A stretch of DNA of 28,403 nt from JBGTLA01 sp041744375 (GCA_041744375.1 JBGTLA010000133.1:1-28403); one strand, 5' to 3'; counted from the first letter of the stretch, positions 1 through 6,967 are shown. The notes: generated by a model not told the origin, from the letters alone. A program made the numbers and translations.

Positions 1-473
1 TCGACACGGTGCTCGTGTGGTCGCGCCAGCGCCGACGGGCCGAGGAGCTGGCCGAGCGAGTGGGTGGCGAGCCGGTTTCGGTAGCCAACGAGGCGGTGGC
101 CGCAGCCGATGTGGTGTCGTGCGCAACTCCGGCGACCTCACCCCTCTTCAGCAATGCGGTGGTCAAGGCGGGTGCGCACATCAACGCGGTGGGAGCCTTC
201 CGTCCCGACATGATCGAGGTCCCGGTCGAGGTCACCCAGAGAGCATATGTGGTGGTCGACGACCTCCAAGCGGCCGCGGCCGAGGCCGGTGACCTCCTGG
301 CGGCGGATCGCCAGCCCGATGCCACGTTGGGTGACGTGCTGGCCGGACGCAACCGTCTCATCACCCAGGATCTCACCATGTTCAAGTCGGTGGGCGTGGC
401 CAGCCAGGACGTTTCGGCGGCGGTAGCGGCGCTAGCCGAGGCCCGCCGCCGCCACATCGGCACGGAGGTTTGA
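1..473 (+). CDS. Ornithine cyclodeaminase/mu-crystallin family protein, C-terminal part (5' end outside window)
   Basis: The reading frame is open from the first bases, so the gene is truncated by the window edge and about 157 codons remain. The visible part is the NAD(P)-binding Rossmann half typical of this family: a strand followed by an SRQRRRAEELAE helix, then ADVVSCATPATSPLF, then GAHINAVGAFRPDMIEVP, and at the end TMFKSVGVASQDVSAA, which matches the family's near-invariant T-x-F-K-S-V-G-x-A-x-Q-D signature. Family members deaminate ornithine to proline, reduce ketimines, or act as alanine or lysine-type dehydrogenases; the substrate cannot be told from this half. The stop lies at 471-473, and the last 42 bases overlap the convergent 3' end of the efflux gene on the other strand. 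The family call is firm, the specific reaction is open. Confidence 0.88.
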   Translation, partial: DTVLVWSRQRRRAEELAERVGGEPVSVANEAVAAADVVSCATPATSPLFSNAVVKAGAHINAVGAFRPDMIEVPVEVTQRAYVVVDDLQAAAAEAGDLLAADRQPDATLGDVLAGRNRLITQDLTMFKSVGVASQDVSAAVAALAEARRRHIGTEV

Positions 474-1871
474 CCGCCGCTCCCGGTAGAGCGCGACGGC
501 ACCTCCGGCTGCAGCCGCCCCCACCAGAAAGACCATCACGACGATGACGTCGTGGAAGCCTCGCATCTGTTGGCCGGCGGTGGCAGCTGCTGCATCGCCG
601 GGCCCACCTGCCGCGATCACGCGAGTCGCCCACAGCGAGCCCAGGACGGCGATGCCGCTGATTTGGCCCATGAGGCGGGTGAGAGTGAGCAAACCCCCGC
701 CCACCCCCCCGTACTCGGCCGGCATCGAACCCATGATGGCGCTGTTGTTGGGTGATTGGAACAGCCCGATCCCCAGCCCCAGCGGAAGCGCCAGCAAGAC
801 GAAGTGAAGGGCGGTGGTTTCCACATCGAGGGTGAGAAACCCCAGGTAGGCCAGCGCAGTCACCGTCAGCCCCGCCAAGGTCAGGGGTCTGACTCCGATC
901 CTGTCCGACGAAGATCCGCTGATGGGCGAGACGATCCCCAACACGAGCGGCGCCGCTCCCATCAGCAGCCCGACCTGGGCGATGGGCCGCCCCTGGATCT
1001 GTTCCAGATAGAACGGCAGCAGGAAGAACGTTCCGGCCAGCACCACGAACTGGAGAAACCCGGTGACCACGCTGATCGTGAGCAGGGGGGAGCGGAAAAT
1101 GCGCAGCTGGATCATCGGGGAATCGCTCCTCAACTCGATGCGCACGAACCACACGGTGACCGCCACCACCACGGCGAACAGCCCGATGATCGTGGGTGAC
1201 GAATACCCGGCCTCCTGTCCCATGGTGAGAGCGAGCGAGGCGGCCAGTAGCCCGCTCGACATCAGCGCCGCGCCTGCATAATCAAAGCGCTGGCGAACCC
1301 CTGGAATTGACTCGGGCACATAACGGACTGCCAGCAAGGTGCCGACGATCCCCACAGGGATGTTGACGAAGAAGATGGCTCTCCAGTCGAACGCCGAGAT
1401 GAGGATTCCTCCTACCACCGGGCCGGTCACGACACCCACGGACACAGCCGTACCGATCATCCCCAGGGCCCGACCGCGCTGGTTGGGGGGAAAGGCCTCG
1501 AGCAGCACCGCCGGGCCCAGGGCCAGGACCATGACTGCTCCCAGTCCCTGGAGCACGCGAAAGGCGATGAGGAACTCGACGCTGGGAGCGAGGCCACAAA
1601 GAACGGACGCCATCGTGAACGCCGCGAACCCGGCCGTGTAGATGCGCTTCTTGCCGATGACGTCGCCGAGGCGGCCGACCCCAAGCGTGAGGGTGGCCAG
1701 GGTGAGCAGGTAGCCTAAAGACACCCACTGGACGACTGCGAAGGTCGTGTCCAGGTCGCCCACCAGACCGGGCAAGGCGACATTCACGATAGACCCGTCG
1801 ATGGTGGCGAGAAGCACGCCCATCGAGACGGTGAGCATCACCCACCACCGATCGGTGTACGCATCTTTCAC
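432..1871 (-). CDS. MFS transporter, DHA2 (14-TM drug:H+ antiporter) family
   Basis: This 479-residue protein is a proton-driven multidrug or antiseptic exporter of the inner membrane. Family signs are DGSIVNVALP in helix 1 (DHA2 motif D1 region), motif A as GRLGDVIGKKR between helices 2 and 3, the RVLQGLGAVMVLALGPAVL helix 4, and antiporter motif C as GVVTGPVVGG in helix 5. About fourteen hydrophobic segments and the length fit DHA2. I chose the GTG at 1871, which follows a GGAGGGAGG ribosome site and overlaps the stop of the upstream membrane-protein gene by four bases (GTGA), so the two are probably translationally coupled. The frame stays open far upstream, but that part overlaps the other gene out of frame and is not coding. 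The substrate is unknown and no adjacent TetR/MarR regulator is visible. Confidence 0.9.
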   Translation of the reverse strand: MKDAYTDRWWVMLTVSMGVLLATIDGSIVNVALPGLVGDLDTTFAVVQWVSLGYLLTLATLTLGVGRLGDVIGKKRIYTAGFAAFTMASVLCGLAPSVEFLIAFRVLQGLGAVMVLALGPAVLLEAFPPNQRGRALGMIGTAVSVGVVTGPVVGGILISAFDWRAIFFVNIPVGIVGTLLAVRYVPESIPGVRQRFDYAGAALMSSGLLAASLALTMGQEAGYSSPTIIGLFAVVVAVTVWFVRIELRSDSPMIQLRIFRSPLLTISVVTGFLQFVVLAGTFFLLPFYLEQIQGRPIAQVGLLMGAAPLVLGIVSPISGSSSDRIGVRPLTLAGLTVTALAYLGFLTLDVETTALHFVLLALPLGLGIGLFQSPNNSAIMGSMPAEYGGVGGGLLTLTRLMGQISGIAVLGSLWATRVIAAGGPGDAAAATAGQQMRGFHDVIVVMVFLVGAAAAGGAVALYRERRSNLRADVAAAGLG

Positions 1872-2680
1872 GCCTCCCTCCGCGCCGTTGCACCGACTGC
1901 CACCGCCGTCAACCAGACGGGCCATGTTTGATGGGCGAAGACCCCGCCCCCGAGCGCAGTTCCCAGGACCATGGCCACAAGCACGATCCGACGACTGGCA
2001 CCCAACCGGGTGGAATCGAGAGGTCGGGCCCCGTCGTCGGTCACCGACCTGAGAGTGAGCCGGGGGGCAGCAGCCAAGGCCAGCAGGCCAACCGCAGCCA
2101 GGATCAACGTCGCCGTGTCGGGCATCACCCAGGCACGCGGGAGAGCGTCTGACAACACCGTTGTGATCGTGACTGCTACCCCGATTGCCGCCGCCAGCCA
2201 CACGTGGGTTTGAGGAGCGGGATCGGGCAGCCAACTGTCGAAGGCGACGGCCGCAGCAATTGCCAGGCCGGCTGCCCAACTCAACGGCGTGCGAGCGAAT
2301 ACTCCTGCGAAAACCCCGACCGCCAGCACATCGGTGAGGAGCGGCGTCAGCCCGGTGGTTCGGGTCGAAATTCGTCCCGCCAGCATGAAAGCGGCCAGAG
2401 CAGCGACGTTCGTTTGGCCCGTCCACGTGGTGGCCGCTCCCGCCATGACGCCGGCCAGCACGGCTGCGGTTGGGTGATCGGGAGCGAGTTCGCGCGCCAG
2501 CGCCCAGGCGAGGAAGACGGTTAGCGCCGTCTGGAAGGCCGCCGCGGTCGGAGTACGGTCTCCTGGTCTGATCAACCCGGCAACGGCACCGCCCAAGGTG
2601 AGCCATACGGCCCACCGGACGGTGGCCGTCGACAAGTCGATTGGGCGCCCGAGGTGGGTGAAACGATACAAGGGGATCAT
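1868..2680 (-). CDS. Hypothetical multi-pass membrane protein
   Basis: I do not recognise this 270-residue protein. From the ATG at 2680 it starts MIPLYRFTHLGRPID and then contains roughly seven or eight hydrophobic segments rich in Ala, Leu, Val and Gly, with few charged residues outside a short loop near residues 215-230 (DDGARPLDSTRLGASRR). It ends at TGA 1868-1870, overlapping the GTG start of the DHA2 exporter by four bases, so it is the first gene of a two-gene unit and may be co-produced with the exporter. No conserved catalytic motif is evident. The start is uncertain because no clear ribosome site precedes 2680, but no better start exists in frame nearby, and a divergent small gene begins about 20-30 bases away. 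Confidence 0.7.
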   Translation of the reverse strand: MIPLYRFTHLGRPIDLSTATVRWAVWLTLGGAVAGLIRPGDRTPTAAAFQTALTVFLAWALARELAPDHPTAAVLAGVMAGAATTWTGQTNVAALAAFMLAGRISTRTTGLTPLLTDVLAVGVFAGVFARTPLSWAAGLAIAAAVAFDSWLPDPAPQTHVWLAAAIGVAVTITTVLSDALPRAWVMPDTATLILAAVGLLALAAAPRLTLRSVTDDGARPLDSTRLGASRRIVLVAMVLGTALGGGVFAHQTWPVWLTAVAVGATARREA

Positions 2681-2707
2681 GACGCTACCGGCGTTGGGGT
2701 GATCATC

Positions 2708-2908
2708 GTGAACCCGTTCCCCGACCCGTTTTTGGAGGCCCTCCACCGACCCGCGATCGAGAAAGGAGCCGATGGCTATCTCGATCCCGTGACGGGGTTC
2801 TGGGCCTTCACCGAGGTATGTCTGCTCGCAGGCGGCACCTATTGCGACTCGGGTTGCCGTCATTGTCCAAGAGGGCGCGCACAAGTAGGTGGGCGATCGA
2901 GCTTGTGA
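2708..2908 (+). CDS. DUF5522-like small cysteine-motif protein
   Basis: This is a 66-residue protein recognised by its core: GYLDPVTGFWAFTEVCLL at residues 23-40, followed by GGTYCDSGCRHCPRG. Proteins annotated DUF5522 have the same layout: a Y-x-D-P-x-T-G-x-x-V/F-x-T segment, an aliphatic helix, and a terminal C-x3-C-x2-C-P cluster (here C46, C50, C53). The cysteines suggest metal or Fe-S binding, but the function of the family is unknown to me. The frame is open from 2654, but upstream starts would overlap the divergent gene beginning at 2680. GTG 2708 has a GGGGTGA ribosome-site candidate five bases upstream; GTG 2699 is an alternative. The tail after the cysteines is slightly longer than usual. 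Confidence 0.72.
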   Translation: MNPFPDPFLEALHRPAIEKGADGYLDPVTGFWAFTEVCLLAGGTYCDSGCRHCPRGRAQVGGRSSL

Positions 2909-2984
2909 TTTGTGCTGGCTGCCAGGTGGTGTGGCTGGAAGAGAGGTCTGGAACCTACGAGCTCTATTTGCGCACCCTCTCAGC

Positions 2985-3431
2985 TCAGGACCGGTGCAAG
3001 GTTGCTGCGAGGTGGAAGGTGAGCGGCAGGCCGACGGCGGCCATTTCGAGCTGGTAGGACAGGGTGTCGCCATCGACTGTGAGCACGCGACGAACCTCGT
3101 CGACCTGCACCGCAGTTGAGGATGCGATGAGGCTCGTCTGGGTGAGAACGAGGGTGCCGCCATCGAACCGGCCGCGATGGCACTCGGCGATCCCGGTCGC
3201 CTGGGCGATGACCAGTTCCACGCCGTCTCGAGAGAACCGGTAATACCCCGCCTCGGTGTGGAGTGGCCTGCCGTCGTTGGCGGCGGTGCGCTGGGTGTAG
3301 GCGAGGATCGGTTTCTGCCCGAGTCGGTCCAGGGTCACCGTTTCGGTGTAGTCGAAATCTTCGATGGTGGGGTACTCGCCGCGACCCTGCCCCGTCCAAC
3401 GTCCCTCGAGAGCCTCGATGTGGGCTTCCAT
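2985..3431 (-). CDS. Nitrobindin / THAP4-like heme-binding beta-barrel protein (DUF1794)
   Basis: This 148-residue protein has the nitrobindin hallmark G-x-W-x-G-x-G-x3-Y-P-T (residues 10-22, GRWTGQGRGEYPT), the central PLHTEAGYYRF segment, the VELVIAQATGIAECHRG strand pair, and a C-terminal FHLAATLHR in which H140 is the expected proximal heme ligand. Nitrobindins are small soluble ten-stranded barrels that bind ferric heme and react with NO or peroxynitrite; that role here is inferred from the family. Length and motif order are complete. The ATG at 3431 follows TAGGCT by six bases without a ribosome site, suggesting a leaderless mRNA. It is divergent from the CLC gene, with only 32 bases between the start codons. 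Confidence 0.85.
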   Translation of the reverse strand: MEAHIEALEGRWTGQGRGEYPTIEDFDYTETVTLDRLGQKPILAYTQRTAANDGRPLHTEAGYYRFSRDGVELVIAQATGIAECHRGRFDGGTLVLTQTSLIASSTAVQVDEVRRVLTVDGDTLSYQLEMAAVGLPLTFHLAATLHRS

Positions 3432-3437
3432 GGGCTC

Positions 3438-3457
3438 AGCCTACGAGCAGATACGCT
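3438..3457. promoter_or_regulatory. Divergent, probably leaderless promoter pair (nitrobindin / CLC)
   Basis: The 32-base gap between two divergent start codons holds two TAnnnT hexamers. TAGGCT on the minus strand (complement of 3438-3443) lies six bases before ATG 3431, and TACGCT on the plus strand (3452-3457) lies six bases before GTG 3464. Neither start has a Shine-Dalgarno sequence. A -10 box at this distance would start transcription at or next to the start codon. No convincing -35 boxes are seen, so this rests on spacing and on recurrence elsewhere in the window. Confidence 0.5.
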
Positions 3458-3463
3458 GGTTCC

Positions 3464-5581
3464 GTGGCAGCTTTCACCAAGGCGTTCCGGCGGATCCCGT
3501 CGATGGCCGCCGCCGCCGATCGCGGCGGCGGTCGGTTCCTGGTGCTGGCGTCCATGGTCGGTATCACCGTGGGGGTGGGAGCGTGGGTGTTGGTCGAGTT
3601 TCTCCATCTGGTGTCCGACATGGTGGCCGGCCTGGGGGTTTCTTCGGGCAGCTTGTGGGCTCTGGTCGTCATTCCGGGCGCCTTTCTGGCGGCCTGGGGA
3701 ATAGCACGCTATGCCGCTCCCGAGGTCGCCGGAGACGGTGTCCCCGAGGCCACGGCTTCCCTGTTGGTGCGGGGTGGCCTCATACGAGGCCGGGTCGCTC
3801 CGCTCAAGATCCTGGCGACCGGCATCACGGTGGGTGCCGGCGGTTCTGCGGGGCGTGAGGGTCCCATCGTCCTGGTGGGAGCTTCGATCGGCTCCAAGGT
3901 CGCCCGTATCTTCAACCTCGGCGAGGATCAGGTGAGGTCGCTGGTGGCGGCCGGCGCCGGAGCAGGCATCGGCGCCTCTTTCAATGCCCCAATCGCGGGC
4001 ATGCTGTTCGCCCTGGAGGTGATCCTGTCCAGCTTTGCCGTTCGGCACATGTCGGCCGTGGTGGTGGCGTCGGTGGCGGCGGCCATCACCAGCCGCACGC
4101 TCGTGGGTGAGGAGCTGGCCCTCAACGCCGCTTCGTACACATTCCGTGAACCGCGCGAGCTCATCCTCTATGTCGGTCTCGCCCTCGTGATCGTCGTCGC
4201 CGCTGTCGTGTTCCTGAGGATTCTGGATCGGTTGGAAGGCGTGGCGAGCCGAATCACCAGGCGGCCTTGGCTGCGACCCCTCGGGTTCGGCCTGGTGGTG
4301 GCAACGCTGGTCGTCGTGGAGCCCAGGTTGCTCGGGACCGATGAGGCTCGCTTGGTGGGCACCGGTCAGGACGTCACCAACCATCTCCTCGAGACGGCGG
4401 TCGGTGCCGCGGCGGTGACCACTGCGGTCGCAGAGTTCTGGTGGGTGCTGGCGCTGGTGGCCTTGGCGAAAGTCATCGCTTCTGCCTTCACCCTCACCTC
4501 GGGGGGCTCGGGAGGGGCGTTCATGCCGAGTCTTTTCATCGGTGCCATGTTGGGAACGGCCTTCGCCAAGTTCGTGGGGCCACTTTGGACGGTGAGCCCG
4601 TTGAGCACCGGATCGTTTGCGGTCGTCGGCATGGCCGCCATGTTCGCGGCCATGGGACGGGCCCCACTCACGGCCGTGCTGTTGGTATTCGAGGTCACCG
4701 GCACCAGAGAGTACGGCCTCATCCTGCCTCTCATGCTGACGGCCATCCTCGCCACGTTCCTCTCGGAGCTGCTCCATCGCGAGAGCGTCTACACGATGCC
4801 GTTGCGGTGGCGGGGAATCTCCCAGGTTCGGAGGGGTGAGGTGGACGTGCTCGACACGATCAGTGTCGGCGACGTCATGTCGCCGGCCCGCCTCGTTGTG
4901 ACCCCGTCCACCAAACTGGAAGCACTCAAAGCCGACTTCGAGCGCCACCGAGTCCACGGCGCCCCCGTTCTCGACGATTCGGGAAGCCTGATCGGCGTCG
5001 TCACGGTGACCGATGCGACGTCTCTGAGCGGCGCGGATGCTTCGGTGGGAGAGGCGATGACACAGCGCCCCGCCACCGTCACCCCCACCACGCGGGTATC
5101 GGAGGCGATGGCTCGCATGGCGTCGTTGGGTGTGGGCCGCCTCCCGGTTGTGGCCGTCGACGATCCGTCCCGGCTCGTGGGGATGTTCCGCCGAGAGGAC
5201 GCCGTGAAGGCCTATCACGAGGCGCTCGGTGCCCACACGGATCACCAACTCGAACGGTCGCGTCTCGCCCAGCGCACCGATCCGGGGGCCGGTTTCTACC
5301 ACTTTCGCGTGCCGCCCGGGTCGATCGCCGACGGCAAGGAGGTGCAGGCCGTGGCGTGGCCGGAAGGATCCACCCTGGTTTCGGTTCGTCGCGGTCGCGA
5401 GGTGCTCGTCCCGGGAGGAACGACCATGCTTCACCACGACGACGTCGTGACCGCCTTCGGCAGCGAGTTGTCCCGGCACCTCATGATCGAACGTCTCAAT
5501 GCCGGGGCCGACGAACCCACGGCCGAGATCGAGCTCGGGCCGATCGAACCTCCCGAGGGCAGCGATGATTCCCTCGGCTGA
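3464..5581 (+). CDS. CLC-family chloride channel/transporter with CBS pair and TrkA-C domain
   Basis: The 705-residue protein is an inner-membrane chloride channel or exchanger. Residues 24-435 form the CLC core: GDGVPEA at 90-96 (GSGIP-type anion motif with Ser replaced by Asp), GREGP at 130-134 with gating glutamate E132, FNAPIAGMLFALEV at 173-186, and GGSGGAFMPSLFIGAMLG at 347-364. A CBS pair follows (about 465-585), then a TrkA-C/RCK-C ligand domain (about 605-675). At the inner proton-glutamate position of E. coli ClC-ec1 (E203) the sequence reads V186, as in CLC channels, which argues against tight proton coupling. The cytosolic domains suggest control by adenine nucleotides or another small ligand. 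Upstream codons are open, but GTG 3464 gives the natural N-terminus and lies six bases after TACGCT. Confidence 0.93.
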   Translation: MAAFTKAFRRIPSMAAAADRGGGRFLVLASMVGITVGVGAWVLVEFLHLVSDMVAGLGVSSGSLWALVVIPGAFLAAWGIARYAAPEVAGDGVPEATASLLVRGGLIRGRVAPLKILATGITVGAGGSAGREGPIVLVGASIGSKVARIFNLGEDQVRSLVAAGAGAGIGASFNAPIAGMLFALEVILSSFAVRHMSAVVVASVAAAITSRTLVGEELALNAASYTFREPRELILYVGLALVIVVAAVVFLRILDRLEGVASRITRRPWLRPLGFGLVVATLVVVEPRLLGTDEARLVGTGQDVTNHLLETAVGAAAVTTAVAEFWWVLALVALAKVIASAFTLTSGGSGGAFMPSLFIGAMLGTAFAKFVGPLWTVSPLSTGSFAVVGMAAMFAAMGRAPLTAVLLVFEVTGTREYGLILPLMLTAILATFLSELLHRESVYTMPLRWRGISQVRRGEVDVLDTISVGDVMSPARLVVTPSTKLEALKADFERHRVHGAPVLDDSGSLIGVVTVTDATSLSGADASVGEAMTQRPATVTPTTRVSEAMARMASLGVGRLPVVAVDDPSRLVGMFRREDAVKAYHEALGAHTDHQLERSRLAQRTDPGAGFYHFRVPPGSIADGKEVQAVAWPEGSTLVSVRRGREVLVPGGTTMLHHDDVVTAFGSELSRHLMIERLNAGADEPTAEIELGPIEPPEGSDDSLG

Positions 5582-5606
5582 GTCGGGGGCGATGTTGGCG
5601 GGCTGC

Positions 5607-5630
5607 TTCCTCCTACACTTGTAGGAGGAA
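5607..5630. promoter_or_regulatory. Perfect 24-bp palindrome overlapping a putative -10; candidate operator
   Basis: TTCCTCCTACA (5607-5617) and its exact reverse complement TGTAGGAGGAA (5620-5630) are separated by two bases. The left arm end and centre contain TACACT (5614-5619), a good -10 match for this genome, so a dimeric repressor bound here would cover the promoter of the gene starting at 5650. It lies 25 bases after the CLC stop codon. As RNA it could also fold into a hairpin, but no T-run follows, so a terminator is less likely. Confidence 0.5.
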
Positions 5631-5649
5631 CCGATACGGGAGTAAACCG

Positions 5650-6600
5650 TTGCAGACCTTGGGGATCATTCTCATCTCGCTGGCGATCGTGTTGTTCGTC
5701 GCCAACTGGTACATCGAGCGTCAGCGGAAAGAGGCGGGCGACGACGCCCAACCCCGCCGTCGTCCCCGTCGCTCGGGGGCCCAGTTCGCCGACTCAGAAC
5801 CCGATTTCGTCAGGCCTCGCCCGGCCGTTGCCTCGTTCCACGTACGCGGCGACGAAGCACAGGTGACTTTCGACGTTCCCTTTCCCGACGACGGTGATGA
5901 GGTTCTCGCCGACCTGTTGGTCAGTGAAGCCATCGAGGTCGTTCGCGAGAAGCGCCACGCGTTGCCGATCGACGACGTCACCGTGGTGGTCGCCTTGGCC
6001 GGGAGAGAAGGAGCTCGCGAGGTAGGCCGCATGTCGCTCGTAACGCCCGGTGTCTTGCCCCCACCCAGCCAGATGGCCGACATCCTCAACCTGCACTCGA
6101 TCGCCGCCGACCCTTTCGCGGCCGAGTTCGACTCCGAACCGAGATCGATCCCCGAAACGGTGGCTCCCTCCACCAGCGACGATCTCCCCCCGGTAGGCGA
6201 GTCGGTTCGGCTCCCCAAGGCGGTCGTCACCGGCCTCATGGCCCAGGGAATCGACCCCCAGACGATGGATGGAGGCCAATTGGTGACAGGCGTCCTGTCG
6301 TTGTTCGGCTACACCGTCACCCCCGGAGCCGCCGAGGGCAATTACACGGCGACCAAGGGCGGTTCGACCACTTTCATCATGACCGACACCTATGCCCCGG
6401 GTGACTACCCCGAGGTGGGCGAAGACACCATTCGGCGGTTCGTGGTGGCCTTCGAGCAGTCCAAGGCAAACCGAGGAATGCTGGTGTCGGAGAAGTTCGG
6501 GCCGTTTTCGATCCACGACATGGAACGGCGCAATCCCAGAGTGAGGTTTATCACTCGCGAACGCCTCCAGAAACTCGTCGACTCGATGGCGCTGGGGTGA
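5650..6600 (+). CDS. Membrane-anchored protein with remote Mrr/restriction-endonuclease-like C-terminal domain
   Basis: This 316-residue protein has one N-terminal membrane segment (about residues 4-20, LGIILISLAIVLFVANW), a basic stop-transfer stretch (RRRPRRSG), a middle region (about 60-150) with alternating strand-like segments, an acidic Pro/Ser linker (about 150-185), and a compact C-terminal domain (about 195-316). The end of that domain, SKANRGMLVSEKFGPFSIHDMERR followed in two parts by RVRFITRERLQKLVD, resembles the final strand-helix-strand of Mrr-type domains. The usual catalytic D...(E/Q)-x-K is not obvious, so nuclease activity is not claimed. The start is TTG 5650, with GGGAG seven bases upstream; it gives an N-terminus ideal for a membrane anchor. 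A perfect palindrome lies just upstream. Function unknown; the fold assignment is tentative. Confidence 0.7.
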   Translation: MQTLGIILISLAIVLFVANWYIERQRKEAGDDAQPRRRPRRSGAQFADSEPDFVRPRPAVASFHVRGDEAQVTFDVPFPDDGDEVLADLLVSEAIEVVREKRHALPIDDVTVVVALAGREGAREVGRMSLVTPGVLPPPSQMADILNLHSIAADPFAAEFDSEPRSIPETVAPSTSDDLPPVGESVRLPKAVVTGLMAQGIDPQTMDGGQLVTGVLSLFGYTVTPGAAEGNYTATKGGSTTFIMTDTYAPGDYPEVGEDTIRRFVVAFEQSKANRGMLVSEKFGPFSIHDMERRNPRVRFITRERLQKLVDSMALG

Positions 6601-6629
6601 GCCATCCCCGACCGCTCGGGGTGTGGTCG

Positions 6630-6656
6630 GGAACCAACGGCCTAGGTCCGACCGTC
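6630..6656 (+). promoter_or_regulatory. Putative ECF-sigma promoter upstream of tatA
   Basis: GGAACC at 6630-6635 is followed after exactly 17 bases by CGTC at 6653-6656. GGAAC plus CGTC/CGTT is the classic -35/-10 pattern of SigE/RpoE-type ECF factors. A site of identical geometry precedes the ECF sigma gene 291 bases downstream. Transcription from here would give a leader of about 60 bases before tatA. Confidence 0.5.
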
Positions 6657-6693
6657 AAAGCGGCATGACGGAGGCGTCGGGTCGTTATCGGGT

Positions 6694-6699
6694 TACCAT
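6694..6699 (+). promoter_or_regulatory. Possible housekeeping -10 (TACCAT) for tatA
   Basis: TACCAT lies 24 bases before the tatA ATG and upstream of its AAGGAGG ribosome site (about 6709-6715). It would provide a second, ECF-independent start. No clear -35 is visible, so this is weak. Confidence 0.3.
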
Positions 6700-6723
6700 G
6701 GGGGCACCAAGGAGGTTTCCCCT

Positions 6724-6903
6724 ATGTTCAGCGGACTCAGAGGCAGTGAGTGGTTGATAATCCTCGCCGTCGTGTTGCTCTTGTTCGGTGCCCGCAAATT
6801 GCCCGAGTTGGCCCGTTCCCTCGGTGCTTCCGCCAAGGAGTTTCGCAAGGGCGTGGCCGAAGGCTCGTCCGAGGAAGAGCCCAGCGAAGACAATCACACC
6901 TGA
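6724..6903 (+). CDS. tatA: Twin-arginine translocase subunit TatA/E
   Basis: The 59-residue protein has the full TatA layout: a short N-terminus, one membrane helix (about residues 8-21, SEWLIILAVVLLLF), the FGARKLPELARSLG hinge and amphipathic helix (FG-x2-KLPEL-x3-G is the family signature), and a charged tail ending in EEEPSED. TatA oligomers form the size-adaptable pore that exports folded proteins in the Tat pathway. The ATG is preceded by a strong AAGGAGG. No tatB or tatC lies nearby. It sits directly before an ECF sigma/anti-sigma unit; in mycobacteria sigE and rseA are likewise followed by htrA and a tat gene (tatB), so the association seems conserved. TatA versus TatB is judged from the short tail. 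Confidence 0.92.
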   Translation: MFSGLRGSEWLIILAVVLLLFGARKLPELARSLGASAKEFRKGVAEGSSEEEPSEDNHT

Positions 6904-6910
6904 TCTTTTG

Positions 6911-6935
6911 GCGGTCGGCGGGAACCGCTGACCGC
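6911..6935 (+). other. GC-rich hairpin between tatA and the ECF sigma gene
   Basis: GCGGTCGGCGG (6911-6921) pairs with CCGCTGACCGC (6925-6935) as an 11-bp stem with one G-U pair and a GAA loop. It begins eight bases after the tatA stop, with no T-run after it. It may act as an attenuator or 3' stabiliser for tatA mRNA; the same bases hold the -35 element of the putative sigma-gene promoter. Confidence 0.45.
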
Positions 6936-6947
6936 TCCGCCGACGTT
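6921..6947 (+). promoter_or_regulatory. Putative autoregulatory ECF promoter of the sigma gene
   Basis: GGAACC at 6921-6926 is followed after 17 bases by CGTT at 6944-6947, the same pattern and spacing as the site before tatA. The predicted start of transcription would be about a dozen bases before the GTG at 6968. ECF sigma factors commonly transcribe their own genes, so this fits autoregulation. Confidence 0.55.
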
Positions 6948-6967
6948 GTGCCCCTCAGGGCCGGCGC

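Noticed and set aside
1872..2615. N-terminal extension of the DHA2 exporter to 727 codons
   Set aside because: It overlaps the upstream membrane-protein gene out of frame; GTG 1871 has a strong ribosome site and a four-base overlap junction.
3335..5479. Long open frame (714 codons) antisense to the CLC gene
   Set aside because: The translation is rich in His, Arg, Gly and Asp with no domain pattern; it mirrors the codon bias of the CLC gene on the other strand.
5627..5651. ECF-like GGAACC...CGTT pair before the Mrr-like gene
   Set aside because: The spacing is 15 instead of 17, and the -10 part overlaps the TTG start codon; probably chance within the palindrome and ribosome site.
6606..6631. 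CCCCGA/TCGGGG and CCCGACC/GGTCGGG hairpins after the Mrr-like gene as a terminator
   Set aside because: The two alternatives are short and compete with each other, and no T-run follows; part of the sequence serves the ECF -35 element.
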